Source: an uncultured Eubacteriales bacterium | GTDB lineage: Bacteria > Bacillota > Clostridia > Oscillospirales > CAG-272 | DNA length: 42,104 nt | NCBI GenBank assembly: GCA_934481515.1 | Contig: CAKSPO010000018.1 | Coordinates: forward strand, 1-42,104 | Direction of reading: 5' to 3' | Shown here: positions 8,069 through 16,599 of the stretch, piece by piece | Layout of the letters: every line of letters begins with the position of its first letter | Numbering within the stretch: position 1 is the stretch's first letter | Position numbers and translations under genes: made by a program | The notes under the pieces: model-generated | Told to the model about the DNA's origin: nothing | The model's input: only the letters and a program-made list of their open reading frames with translations | Database searches by the model: none

Positions 8069-9826
8069 GTGACCCCGGAAGAACAGAAAAAAAGGGAAGA
8101 AGAGCTGAACCGCTTCTGGAGCATGGACAACCTGACCCCCGTGCGAAAAAAACTGCCCGCCTCCTCCCGCAATACAGATACGGCAGAAATTGTTCTGGAA
8201 CCGCCTGCTTCGTCGAATGAACCGAAGCAACCGGAAATACGAACCTTTTCGCCGAAGTCGGAAAGCCGCACGTCACCCTCGGAAGCGGAACTTTTGCCGG
8301 GCAGAAACCGAGAGCAGGAAAAGGTGCCTGCCGTGACCTATACGCCGCAGCACTCGTTGGTGCAGTCCGTCCGCCTGTCGGGATATCGTTCCTTTCCCAT
8401 CGGGCATGCTTCTTTTGTCCGGGACGCCAAACGTCTTTTTGCGGCGGAAGGCGCGCCTTGTGAGCGTACCACCTTTTTTTCCTATGTTCCGCAGTATTCC
8501 CAGATGAACCGCGCACAGTTGGAATGGTATCTCTGGTGGCGGCACGAATTCCGGCGGGGAATCTTCCTTCCAACAGATTACAGCTACCTTATTCTCTTCA
8601 TTTCCGAAGTGCTCAATTTTCCGGAACAGATTCCGCCGACAGAAGGGCAGAGCATACTCTGTACCCTGTGGACGCATTACCGGGATACCTTTGAGCAGTT
8701 GGATCATTATCTGCCGGAATGGATTTGCGATTACAGTCTGATTCACCGCCTGCCCGCACCGCAGATGGAACTGTCCTGCCTGCGTGCCGCCATCAAAAAC
8801 TGCACCTTCCGGGAATTTTATGTTCCCTTCGATGGGGAGGACGGAGAGATTCGTGCGTTGCTTTTTTTCTGTTCCTCCTATGATTACCGCAAAAGCCGGT
8901 TCTGCACGCCGGAAAATCTTCCGCTCTTCGATCGGATTCTGCCCGGAGCTTTGCGCACAATACGCACAGGAACCCTTTCGGACGGGACACCGTTTGATCT
9001 CGGAAGCATCGGCACCGCGCGGCACATTCTCCGCCGGAGTTATGAGGGGATTCTGACGCTTGATGTCAATCGATACCGCATTGAGGCGGATTACCGGTCT
9101 TATTTCTGTCCGACAGAATGGAGGGCGCTGATTACGGATATTCTCAAATATGCCGAGAACGCCATCCGCGCATTCCTCGGCGTCCGTTCCCGTCTTGCCG
9201 TACGGCATCTTCCGACCGGTGTCCGGCTGGAACTGGATCTGTGGCTGCGACAGAACCTCCCGCTCCCACAAAAGGAACTCCGACCGAGAAAGATGGATCC
9301 GGAGGACGACACCGCCTACGCCGCGCTGTACGACCTTCCGCGCAAGGCATTTTCTCTTCAAAATGCCGCACAGATTGAAACCGAGTCCTGGGAGACCACC
9401 CGCCGGCTGGTCGAAGCTTTTGAAGGAACGGAAAAAGAAACCGCCCCTGCTTTTGACGGTACCGCGGTCGGAGAGCGGCCGGATACCGCTCCGGTCTCCG
9501 GCACGGAAACTTCTGCGCCTCTCCGAGAAACAGCCGTGCAGGAAACAACTGCGGAGCTTCCGGCAAAAGCACCGGAAGCTCCGTCCGATCCGCTGACCTC
9601 TTCCGCTTTTTCCAAATACCTGCCGTTTTTGCGCGCAGTTGCAAACCGGAGCACCGGAGAACAGCGCCGCGCGGCAGAGCTGCTTGGGTCGGTACCGGAT
9701 GCCGTGGCAGACCGGATCAATGAGCTTGCCACCGGGCTTTACGGAGATATTCTGCTGGAAGAAGGGGAAAACGGCTATGAAGCCGTCGAGGACTATTCCG
9801 ATCTTTTTCAATCGCTTCTGCAATAG
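8069..9826 (+). CDS. TerB_N/TerB_C domain protein, partner of the ATPase-helicase module
   Basis: The protein has 585 aa with a GTG start at 8069 preceded by GAGGAGGCGGG. Residues 1-95 are charged and probably disordered. Residues ~100-300 fit the TerB N-terminal domain: FSYVPQYSQMNRAQLEWYLW followed by WRHEFRRGIF is its signature (SQM...QL.WY.WWR..FR.G). A variable Thr/Ala/Pro-rich linker spans ~450-515. The end (VADRINELATGLYGDI, then YEAVEDYSDLF) fits the TerB_C tail. TerB_N proteins have been linked by comparative genomics to DNA-processing ATPases and helicases, and such genes follow directly here (19-bp gap to the next). No enzyme motif is visible; it may be a scaffold or metal/stress-responsive adaptor. 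It is not part of a terZABCDE tellurite cluster; no other ter gene is present. Confidence 0.78.
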   Translation: MTPEEQKKREEELNRFWSMDNLTPVRKKLPASSRNTDTAEIVLEPPASSNEPKQPEIRTFSPKSESRTSPSEAELLPGRNREQEKVPAVTYTPQHSLVQSVRLSGYRSFPIGHASFVRDAKRLFAAEGAPCERTTFFSYVPQYSQMNRAQLEWYLWWRHEFRRGIFLPTDYSYLILFISEVLNFPEQIPPTEGQSILCTLWTHYRDTFEQLDHYLPEWICDYSLIHRLPAPQMELSCLRAAIKNCTFREFYVPFDGEDGEIRALLFFCSSYDYRKSRFCTPENLPLFDRILPGALRTIRTGTLSDGTPFDLGSIGTARHILRRSYEGILTLDVNRYRIEADYRSYFCPTEWRALITDILKYAENAIRAFLGVRSRLAVRHLPTGVRLELDLWLRQNLPLPQKELRPRKMDPEDDTAYAALYDLPRKAFSLQNAAQIETESWETTRRLVEAFEGTEKETAPAFDGTAVGERPDTAPVSGTETSAPLRETAVQETTAELPAKAPEAPSDPLTSSAFSKYLPFLRAVANRSTGEQRRAAELLGSVPDAVADRINELATGLYGDILLEEGENGYEAVEDYSDLFQSLLQ

Positions 9827-9844
9827 GAAAGGACAGACAAAATC

Positions 9845-11209
9845 ATGGAAAAAAACGAATCAAATTCCACCCCCCAGGTACCGCGCCGGATTCTGACCTC
9901 ACTTCTGGCATCCGTCTCCGCCGGAGTCGTGCCGCGTGCGGGAGCGCCGTATATCGCGATCGGCAGAAAAGAGGAGATCGCGGCAATGCTCGGCGATCTG
10001 GAAACGGTCAATGAGGGCGGCGGCTCCATGCGCTTTCTCATCGGGCGCTACGGAAGCGGAAAAAGCTTTCTGATGCAGCTCATCCGCGGGTATGCGCTGG
10101 AGCGCGATTTTCTGACCGCAGACGCGGATCTGTCTCCGGAACGCCGCCTGTACGGAAGCGGCGGGAGCGGTGTTGCGACCTACCGTGAACTGATGAAAAA
10201 TCTGGCGTCCAAATCCTCGCCGGACGGCGGAGCATTGCCGAAAATCATTGCCCGCTGGATCGGGGAACTGCAAAACCGGCTGATTGCAAACGGACTCCTG
10301 CCGGAAAGCGAGATGTTTTCCGCAGAGCTTCTCAAAAGCGTCACGGATGCCCTCCGTGAGATGGAATTTCTGGTGGGCGGCTTTGATTTTTCCCGGATCG
10401 TGACCGCATATTACCGCTTTTATCAGGCAGGAAACGACGAAGGAAGAAGCGCCTGCCTGCGTTGGCTGCGCGGCGAATACACCACCAAAACACAGGCGCG
10501 GAACGAGCTCGGATTCCCGGTTTCCGTCATCATCGACGACGAAAACTGGTACGATTTTCTCAAGCTTTGGGCGGCACTGGCACACACCATGGGCTACCGC
10601 GGACTGGTGGTATTCATCGATGAATGCGTCAATCTTTATAAAATTCCGCACCGCATCAGCCGGGAGAACAATTATGAAAAAATTCTCTCCATGTTCAACG
10701 ACACGCTTCAGGGACGCGCACCGGGACTTGCTCTGATTCTCGGCGGCACTCCGCAGTTTCTGGAGGATACACGGCGCGGACTGTTCAGCTATGAGGCATT
10801 GCGCAGCCGGCTCTGCGACAGCCGCTTTTTGCCGGACGGATATAAGAATCTGATCGGGCCTGTCATCCGTCTGCGGCGGCTTTCCGATGAGGAGTTGTTC
10901 GCCCTGATCCGTCGGATCACAAAGCTGTACGGGCAGTATTACAGCGCGGCACCAAAGATCACGGACGAACAGATGGCGGAATTCCTCCGCGTCTGTCTGG
11001 AGCGCGCCGGTGCCGACAGCATGATCACCCCGCGGGAAATGCTTCGGGATTATATGACCGTGCTCAACATTCTGATGCAGAACCCGGAGACCTCTTTTGA
11101 AACGCTGATCGGTACGGCGGTCACACTCCGGACAGAACAGCAGGAGCCGGATGCCCCGCAGAATCCGCAGGAGAATCGTACCGTATCCATCGACGAAATT
11201 GATTTCTGA
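9845..11209 (+). CDS. BrxC/BrxD-type (DUF2791) P-loop ATPase
   Basis: The protein has 454 aa. Walker A is GRYGSGKSF near residue 65 (in RFLIGRYGSGKSFLMQLIRG), Walker B is VVFIDECVNLYK near 255-265, followed by LALILGGTPQFLED (sensor-like Gly-Thr) and SRLCDSRF (arginine region). These are the hallmarks of the BREX BrxC/BrxD family, AAA-like ATPases that are core or accessory in phage-exclusion systems. A BREX locus would also need PglZ, PglX methylase and others; none is in the window. It starts 19 bp after the TerB_N gene and ends 44 bp before the helicase, on the same strand. It probably works as a DNA- or partner-loading ATPase with them. The family call is fairly firm; the biological role is inferred. 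Confidence 0.85.
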   Translation: MEKNESNSTPQVPRRILTSLLASVSAGVVPRAGAPYIAIGRKEEIAAMLGDLETVNEGGGSMRFLIGRYGSGKSFLMQLIRGYALERDFLTADADLSPERRLYGSGGSGVATYRELMKNLASKSSPDGGALPKIIARWIGELQNRLIANGLLPESEMFSAELLKSVTDALREMEFLVGGFDFSRIVTAYYRFYQAGNDEGRSACLRWLRGEYTTKTQARNELGFPVSVIIDDENWYDFLKLWAALAHTMGYRGLVVFIDECVNLYKIPHRISRENNYEKILSMFNDTLQGRAPGLALILGGTPQFLEDTRRGLFSYEALRSRLCDSRFLPDGYKNLIGPVIRLRRLSDEELFALIRRITKLYGQYYSAAPKITDEQMAEFLRVCLERAGADSMITPREMLRDYMTVLNILMQNPETSFETLIGTAVTLRTEQQEPDAPQNPQENRTVSIDEIDF

Positions 11210-11253
11210 AGCCTCCAAAAAAATACAGGGCAGGAAAGGAGCAGAGCACCGAA

Positions 11254-13470
11254 ATGAGCACCGTATTCGACCGTTTCCCGGATTTTATCCGGGAATTCAT
11301 TTACGCACACGGATGGGAAAAGCTGAGGGATGTGCAGCTCTCTGCGGCAAGAGCCGTTTTTGAAAGCGACCACAACCTGCTCCTGACCACCTCCACCGCC
11401 AGCGGAAAAACGGAAGCGGCTTTTTTTCCGGTGTTGACCGAACTGTACGAAAAGCCGTCCTCCACCATCGGCGTGCTGTATATCGCACCGCTGAAAAGCC
11501 TCATCAATGACCAGTTTGAACGCATGGAGGAGCTTTTGGAGCAAAGCGGGCTTCCCGTCACCCATTGGCACGGAGACGTGGCACAGTCCCACAAAAAGAA
11601 GCTTTTGGAGCATCCGGCAGGCATTCTGCAAATGACTCCGGAATCCATGGAATCCATGCTTCTGCACCGGAACAACGACCTGATCCGCCTGTTCGGAGAT
11701 CTGCGTTTTGTGATTCTGGACGAGGTTCACACCCTGACCGGCTCCGACCGTGGCAATCAGATTCTCTGCCAGCTTTCGCGCCTCGGACGAGCCATCGGCT
11801 ACCATCCGCGCCGCATCGGACTTTCCGCCACCATCGGAGAGCCGCAGAAAGCGGCGGAATGGCTCAGTGCCGGAAGCGGAAGGGAAACCGATGTCCCCCT
11901 CTTTCCGCAGGAACGCCTGCGCTGGAAGCTCGGAATGGAGCATTTTTATATTCAGAACTCCGACAGCGACCAGTCAAAGGATAAAAAGGAACAGACCGCA
12001 TCCGCCGATCCTTCCTATGATCCCGGTTATTCTTTCATGTATGACTGCGTGCATGACCGCAAATCCCTTGTTTTTTCCAATTCGAGGGAAGAGACCGAAT
12101 ACCTTTGCGCCACCTTCCGGCAGATCGCCAAACGGCGCGGAGAGCCGGATGTTTTTCTGATTCATCACGGCAATCTTTCCGCCGCCATCCGGGAGGAAGC
12201 CGAGAGCAAAATGAAGGATGAGGACACCATGGCGGTTACATGTGCCACCGTCACCATGGAGCTAGGTATCGACATCGGCAAGCTGGAACGCATTCTGCAA
12301 AACCAGTCGCCTAACTCCGTTACAAGCTTTCTGCAACGTCTCGGACGCTCCGGGCGTCGCGGTCAGCCGCCGGAAATGATGATGGTATTCCGGGAGGAGG
12401 ATCCGCTTCCGAATACCCCTTTACCGCAACTGATTCCGTGGGAGCTTCTCAAAGCAATCGCCATCGTTCAGCTGTATATTGAGGAGCGCTTTATCGAACC
12501 GCCGACGGTCCGTAAGCTTCCGTTCAGCCTTTTGTTCCACCAGACCCTGAGCGTTCTTGCGGCATCGGGAGAGCTGACCGCCCGACAGCTTGCGGAGCGT
12601 GTGCTCGCCTTGCCGCCGTTTGCGGAGGTGCCGAAGGAGGACTACCGGACGTTGCTGTTTTCCATGCTACAGAATGATTTTCTGGAGCTGACCGAAGAAA
12701 AAACGCTTCTCGTGGGACTTGCAGGGGAGCGTTTGCTGCGTTCGTTCAAATTCTATGCCGTATTCAAGGACAGCGAGGATTATACCGTACGGTGCGGCTC
12801 GGATGAGATCGGAACCATCACCACACCGCCGCCGGTCGGAGACCGCTTTGCTCTTGCCGGACGGGTCTGGGAGGTAGAGGAGCTGGACATTGCACACCGG
12901 CTGATCTATGTCAAAGGGGTGGACGGCAAAATGGAGGTTTCGTGGCCGGGAGACTACGGCGAGGTACACACCCGGATTCTGGAGCGGATGCGGCAGGTTC
13001 TTCTGGAAGATACCGTATACCCGTATCTCAAACCAAATGCCGTCCATCGGCTGGAAGTCGCACGCCATGTCGCACGGAATACCGGCATGACCGAACATTC
13101 CCTGATTCACCTCGGCGGGTATTCGTGGTGCCTCTTCCCGTGGCTCGGAACACGCTCCTTCCGCACCGTCCGCCGGATTCTCCGGGAGACAGGGAAAAAG
13201 CTCGATGTCAGCAATCTCTCTTACGAAGGGTGCTATTACATCTCTTTCCGAATGTCGGGCGGGGACGGAAAGGCGCTTATGGAGGAAATCAGCCAAAGCA
13301 TCCGGGAAGGAATCAGAGCGGAGGATCTGGTTTCCGTCACGGAAGCTCCCGTGTTTGAAAAATACGACGACTACGTTCCGGCGGAGCTGTTGCGGCGCGC
13401 CTACGCCACCGATCATCTGAACACCGAGGAAGCCTTCCGCCGTCTTGCGGAAATTCAAAATGAATTCTGA
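11254..13470 (+). CDS. Lhr-like DEAD/DEAH superfamily II helicase
   Basis: The protein has 738 aa. Helicase motifs appear in order: STASGKTEAAF (I), IAPLKSLINDQ (Ia), MTPESMESML (Ib), ILDEVHTLTG (II, DEVH), GLSATIG (III), LVFSNSREETEYL (IV), TMELGIDIGKL (V) and QRLGRSGRRGQPP (VI). The ~300 residues after the core (with TPPPVGDRFALAGRVWEVEEL) match the extension seen in Lhr-type helicases and in the BrxHI helicase that accompanies BrxD in type 2 BREX. ATG 11254 lies after GGAAAGGAG. It likely unwinds or translocates on DNA in partnership with the ATPase upstream. It is the last gene of the unit; a hairpin follows 13 bp after the stop. Confidence 0.9.
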   Translation: MSTVFDRFPDFIREFIYAHGWEKLRDVQLSAARAVFESDHNLLLTTSTASGKTEAAFFPVLTELYEKPSSTIGVLYIAPLKSLINDQFERMEELLEQSGLPVTHWHGDVAQSHKKKLLEHPAGILQMTPESMESMLLHRNNDLIRLFGDLRFVILDEVHTLTGSDRGNQILCQLSRLGRAIGYHPRRIGLSATIGEPQKAAEWLSAGSGRETDVPLFPQERLRWKLGMEHFYIQNSDSDQSKDKKEQTASADPSYDPGYSFMYDCVHDRKSLVFSNSREETEYLCATFRQIAKRRGEPDVFLIHHGNLSAAIREEAESKMKDEDTMAVTCATVTMELGIDIGKLERILQNQSPNSVTSFLQRLGRSGRRGQPPEMMMVFREEDPLPNTPLPQLIPWELLKAIAIVQLYIEERFIEPPTVRKLPFSLLFHQTLSVLAASGELTARQLAERVLALPPFAEVPKEDYRTLLFSMLQNDFLELTEEKTLLVGLAGERLLRSFKFYAVFKDSEDYTVRCGSDEIGTITTPPPVGDRFALAGRVWEVEELDIAHRLIYVKGVDGKMEVSWPGDYGEVHTRILERMRQVLLEDTVYPYLKPNAVHRLEVARHVARNTGMTEHSLIHLGGYSWCLFPWLGTRSFRTVRRILRETGKKLDVSNLSYEGCYYISFRMSGGDGKALMEEISQSIREGIRAEDLVSVTEAPVFEKYDDYVPAELLRRAYATDHLNTEEAFRRLAEIQNEF

Positions 13471-13482
13471 GTACATGGAAGC

Positions 13483-13522
13483 CCGGCAGATACAAAAGCA
13501 TCTGCCGGACTTCCTCTTTGTT
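13483..13522 (+). terminator. Terminator after the helicase gene
   Basis: The stem CCGGCAGAT (13483-13491) pairs with ATCTGCCGG (13500-13508), followed by a T-rich tail (TTCCTCTTTGTTTTATT) on the plus strand. It separates the unit from the convergent spoVB-like gene. The minus-strand side has no T tract. Confidence 0.65.
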
Positions 13523-15085
13523 TTATTGCTTCGCTTCATCTGTTTCCTTTCGAAAAAAGGTTTTCACCCATCGAATGTCCTCTTTTTCAATACACCCGGT
13601 GAGAAACAGAAAGAGCAGATACAGCCCCAACGCCGCAAGACAGTGCAGACAGGCGGAAAGCGCCAGCGACGGAACCCGGCAGGGAAACCGACGAAGGAAA
13701 AGATGGAGAACCACCGTCGCCCCGACCACGGAAAGGAGCGGCTTATAGACCCATTTCAAAAGCCGTACCGATGGCTTTGAAATTATCAACAGCCGCGTAA
13801 TACTGCATACCGTATTGAAAAATTCGGAAAAATAAACCGTCACAAGATACCCCCAAATACCGTACCGAGGGGTCAGAATCAAGACCAATAAAACCGAAAT
13901 CAGTGCGTCGGCAATGTTGATATTCATGGAATAAAGCTGCTCCCCAAGCCCCTTGAGCATCGCGTCCGTCGCGGTATCCACGTACATGACCGGAATCAGC
14001 GGTGCCAGAATCCGGATATAAAAGCCGACATCGGTTCCGGGATACAACGCCTCTCCGATCTCTCCGGAAAAACAGATCAGAATTCCGGACACCCCGATGG
14101 AAAACATCATGGATAAGCCCCATACCCGTGAGATCATGTAGCGGATCCGCTTCTGACGGTTCTGCGCGGCGGATTCCGCCAGCTCCGGCACCAAAAGACC
14201 GGAAAAAGAAGCGATCAGTGCCGCAGGGTAAAGAATCACCGGCATTGCCATGCTGTGAATGCTGCCGTAAGCAATCAGTGCCGCCTTGTGAGAGGCGCCG
14301 CTGTTCCGGAGTCCTTCCGGAATCAGCAGGTGCTCCACGGTCAAAAGCCCGGAACGAAGGTAGGTGGTCAGCGCAATCGGAACAGTGATCCGCAAAAGCT
14401 TCCGCCCCTCCGCACGTCCGTCTCCGGTATCCGACGGATAATTCCGCCGGCGGTCCGCAAGATACAGAAACAAATCCACCAAAAAAGAACCGCATTCTGC
14501 AACGGTTCCTCCCAAAACCAAAGCACAGCAAACGCTTTTGACATCCGCCGGCGCAAGGGCTGCAAGAAGCAGCATTGTTGCTCCGATTTTGATCCCCTGT
14601 TCCAAAACCTGCACACAGGCATTTTTATAGGCGCGGCGAACCGCCGTAAAATACCCGCCGAATGCGGAGGAAAGCGAGATAAAAGGAAGTGTAATTCCCA
14701 AAAGACGCAGGGAAGGAACCGCCCGCGCATCCCGGATCCAATGCAGCCCGATCGGCTCCGCAAACAGGAACAGAAGCGCAGAGGAGAAGATACCGAAAAA
14801 AAGCGCGTAAAGAACCGCCCGGCGCATGGCAGGACAAACCTTCTCCGGCATATCATGACCAATGGAATCCACTACCACGCGCGTGACTCCGAGGTGAATG
14901 CCCGAAGTGGCAAGTGTCAGAGAAAATCCATAAACCCCCGCCATCAGAGAAAACAGCCCCATGGCTTCCGCCCCGGCACGGTTGGAGATAAGAACCTGAA
15001 ACCAGACTCCGACCGTGCGCACCAGCAAACCGGCACCGGTCAGCAAAAGCGCGTTCCAGAAAATTTGCTTTGCGTGTTTTTCCAT
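13523..15085 (-). CDS. spoVB: SpoVB/MurJ-like polysaccharide flippase (MOP/MATE-like)
   Basis: The protein has 520 aa with about 14 hydrophobic segments, the length and pattern of the MVF/polysaccharide-transporter branch of the MOP superfamily. The N terminus (FWNALLLTGAGLLVRTVGVW, SNRAGAEAMGLFSLM) is typical of the sporulation protein SpoVB/YtgP group of lipid-linked oligosaccharide flippases. SpoVB is required for spore cortex synthesis in Bacillus. A sigma-E-like promoter just upstream supports the sporulation assignment. ATG 15085 was chosen because GGAAAGGAAG precedes it; the ATG at 15118 lies too close to the promoter. It could instead be a vegetative flippase of the same family. Confidence 0.8.
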   Translation of the reverse strand: MEKHAKQIFWNALLLTGAGLLVRTVGVWFQVLISNRAGAEAMGLFSLMAGVYGFSLTLATSGIHLGVTRVVVDSIGHDMPEKVCPAMRRAVLYALFFGIFSSALLFLFAEPIGLHWIRDARAVPSLRLLGITLPFISLSSAFGGYFTAVRRAYKNACVQVLEQGIKIGATMLLLAALAPADVKSVCCALVLGGTVAECGSFLVDLFLYLADRRRNYPSDTGDGRAEGRKLLRITVPIALTTYLRSGLLTVEHLLIPEGLRNSGASHKAALIAYGSIHSMAMPVILYPAALIASFSGLLVPELAESAAQNRQKRIRYMISRVWGLSMMFSIGVSGILICFSGEIGEALYPGTDVGFYIRILAPLIPVMYVDTATDAMLKGLGEQLYSMNINIADALISVLLVLILTPRYGIWGYLVTVYFSEFFNTVCSITRLLIISKPSVRLLKWVYKPLLSVVGATVVLHLFLRRFPCRVPSLALSACLHCLAALGLYLLFLFLTGCIEKEDIRWVKTFFRKETDEAKQ

Positions 15086-15116
15086 TTTTCGGACTTCCTT
15101 TCCGGATTCGTGATAC

Positions 15117-15145
15117 ATTCTATGAAAGTCACGGACAAAATATTT
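15117..15145 (-). promoter_or_regulatory. Putative sigma-E (sporulation mother-cell) promoter of spoVB
   Basis: On the minus strand AAATATT (15145-15139), a 14-base spacer, then CATAGAAT (15124-15117). This agrees with the sigma-E consensus of Bacillus and Clostridium (ATATT, 13-15 bases, CATACAnT) with one difference in the -10. No convincing sigma-A promoter was seen for this gene. Confidence 0.55.
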
Positions 15146-15206
15146 TCCGGTGTACCCGGAAGAATAAAAAAATCGAAAAAGATTCGAAAAAAAGCAGATT
15201 TTGGTA

Positions 15207-15235
15207 TTGACAAACCAGACATTCTGTTATATCAT
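15207..15235 (+). promoter_or_regulatory. Sigma-A promoter of the rubredoxin gene
   Basis: TTGACA (15207-15212), a 17-base spacer, then TATCAT (15230-15235), about 55 bp before the start codon. The stretch 15086-15290 otherwise holds only the divergent spoVB promoter and an AT-rich tract. Confidence 0.85.
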
Positions 15236-15290
15236 ATAACCGTTTTGAAATAAGGAACAATTTATACCAGAGAAAAAGGAGTTTCGTTCT

Positions 15291-15482
15291 ATGAAGGTTC
15301 ATGTCTGCGAACTGTGCGGTTACGAGTATAATCCGCGGGAAGGAGATCCGGAAAACGGAATCGAGGAAAATACGGATTTTGAAGATCTGCCGGAAGAATG
15401 GATTTGCCCTATGTGCGGCGCTTCCAAGGAAGATTTTACGGAAGAAGGAACTTCCTCCGATGATGAGGAAGAAGCATATTGA
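15291..15482 (+). CDS. Rubredoxin
   Basis: The protein has 63 aa. It has the two CxxC knuckles that bind one iron: CELCG (Cys6, Cys9) and CPMCG (Cys39, Cys42), with Tyr11, Tyr13, Pro15, Gly18, Trp37 and Pro40 at family positions. A short acidic tail (SSDDEEEA) follows the second knuckle. It is a small cytoplasmic electron carrier, commonly used by anaerobes in oxidative-stress defence with rubrerythrin or flavodiiron partners, none of which is next to it here. AAAAGGAG lies 10 bp before the start. It has its own promoter and terminator, so it is monocistronic. Confidence 0.93.
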   Translation: MKVHVCELCGYEYNPREGDPENGIEENTDFEDLPEEWICPMCGASKEDFTEEGTSSDDEEEAY

Positions 15483-15492
15483 TGCGGACGTG

Positions 15493-15519
15493 AGCGGAAG
15501 AGCTTTCTTCCGCTTTTTA
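15493..15519 (+). terminator. Terminator of the rubredoxin gene
   Basis: The perfect 9-bp stem AGCGGAAGA (15493-15501) / TCTTCCGCT (15506-15514) with the 4-base loop GCTT is followed by T residues. Confidence 0.88.
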
Positions 15520-15567
15520 TATTTTCCGGAAAGGGCATCCCGTTTCCCGGAAAAAGCCACTCGGTGC

Positions 15568-15595
15568 TTGACAAATCAAAAAAATGTGCTATAAT
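15568..15595 (+). promoter_or_regulatory. Sigma-A promoter of the nucleotidyltransferase/GTPase unit
   Basis: TTGACA (15568-15573), a 16-base spacer, then TATAAT (15590-15595). Both boxes match consensus. It drives the nucleotidyltransferase and probably the two COG0523 genes after it. Confidence 0.88.
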
Positions 15596-15645
15596 AAGAT
15601 GTTAGAAAGAAATACTGATATCAATAAAGGAGGGCTTGGACACAG

Positions 15646-16536
15646 ATGAATGATACAACGCTCGTAATCCTTGCCGCAGGACTCGGAAGCCGTTTCGGAG
15701 GGAACAAGCAAATCTCTCATGTGGGACCGCACGGCGAGATTCTGATGGAATATTCCGTATATGACGCCTTGCAGGCGGGCTTTACACAGGTGGTCTTCAT
15801 TCTCAAAAAGGACATGGTAGAGCTGATCCGCTCCGACATCGGAAAACGGCTGGAAGGCAAAATCCGCGTTGACTATGCCGTACAGGATGACACAACGCTT
15901 CCGGCATGGTATCACCGCCCGGAAAACAGGGTCAAGCCTTTCGGAACCACGCACGCCGTTCTCTGTGCCAAGGACGTGATCCGCGGCAATTTTGCCACCG
16001 TCAACGCAGACGATTACTACGGAAAGCAGGCGTTCTACCAAATGAAAGAGCTGCTTACCGGATTGAAGCAGCCCGGCGACGCGGCAATGGTTCCGTATAT
16101 TCTCAAAAATACCATGAGTGAAAACGGCGGTGTCACCCGCGGTGTCTGCCGGATCAAGGACGGGCTCCTGCAAAGTATCGACGAAACCAAGAATATTCAT
16201 TACGGAGAGAACCGTGAGATTCTCAGCGATGCCGGAACACTCTCCGGCGACAGCGCCGTTTCCATGAACCTCTGGGGCTTCCACCGGGATTCTCTCCCGC
16301 GAATGCAAACCTACTTTGAGTATTTTCTCCGGAGCATTTCCCCGGAGGAGATCAAAGCGGAATGCCTGCTACCTGTTATGGTCGGCGATTTTCTGGAGGA
16401 AGGGAGCTTTACCGTCCGCGCAGAGGCATCCCCCGACAAGTGGTTCGGAATCACTTATCAGGAGGATCGGGAGCTGGTGATGAATGCATTGCAAAAGCTC
16501 CACGATGCCGGCGCTTATCCGGAAAAGCTGTTCTGA
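15646..16536 (+). CDS. Sugar-phosphate/NTP nucleotidyltransferase family protein
   Basis: The protein has 296 aa. The N terminus VILAAGLGSRFGGNKQ is the nucleotide-binding signature of the NTP-transferase fold, and TVNADDYYGKQAF is the metal-binding Asp region. It is likely to activate a sugar-phosphate or similar alcohol phosphate as an NDP derivative in the cytoplasm; the substrate is not evident. It does not match IspD, GlmU or RfbA closely by eye. AAAGGAGG lies 12 bases before the ATG, slightly far. The COG0523 gene begins 63 bp downstream without a clear terminator in between. Confidence 0.75.
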   Translation: MNDTTLVILAAGLGSRFGGNKQISHVGPHGEILMEYSVYDALQAGFTQVVFILKKDMVELIRSDIGKRLEGKIRVDYAVQDDTTLPAWYHRPENRVKPFGTTHAVLCAKDVIRGNFATVNADDYYGKQAFYQMKELLTGLKQPGDAAMVPYILKNTMSENGGVTRGVCRIKDGLLQSIDETKNIHYGENREILSDAGTLSGDSAVSMNLWGFHRDSLPRMQTYFEYFLRSISPEEIKAECLLPVMVGDFLEEGSFTVRAEASPDKWFGITYQEDRELVMNALQKLHDAGAYPEKLF

Positions 16537-16599
16537 ATGCAAGTAAAAAATGATCCGACCGTAAAAACGATCGAAAATAATAAAAAAGGGATGATTTCC

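Noticed and set aside
8069..13470. Complete BREX or tellurite-resistance locus
   Set aside because: No PglZ, PglX, BrxA/B/L, TerZ/D/E or TerC gene is present; only the ATPase, helicase and TerB_N types are found.
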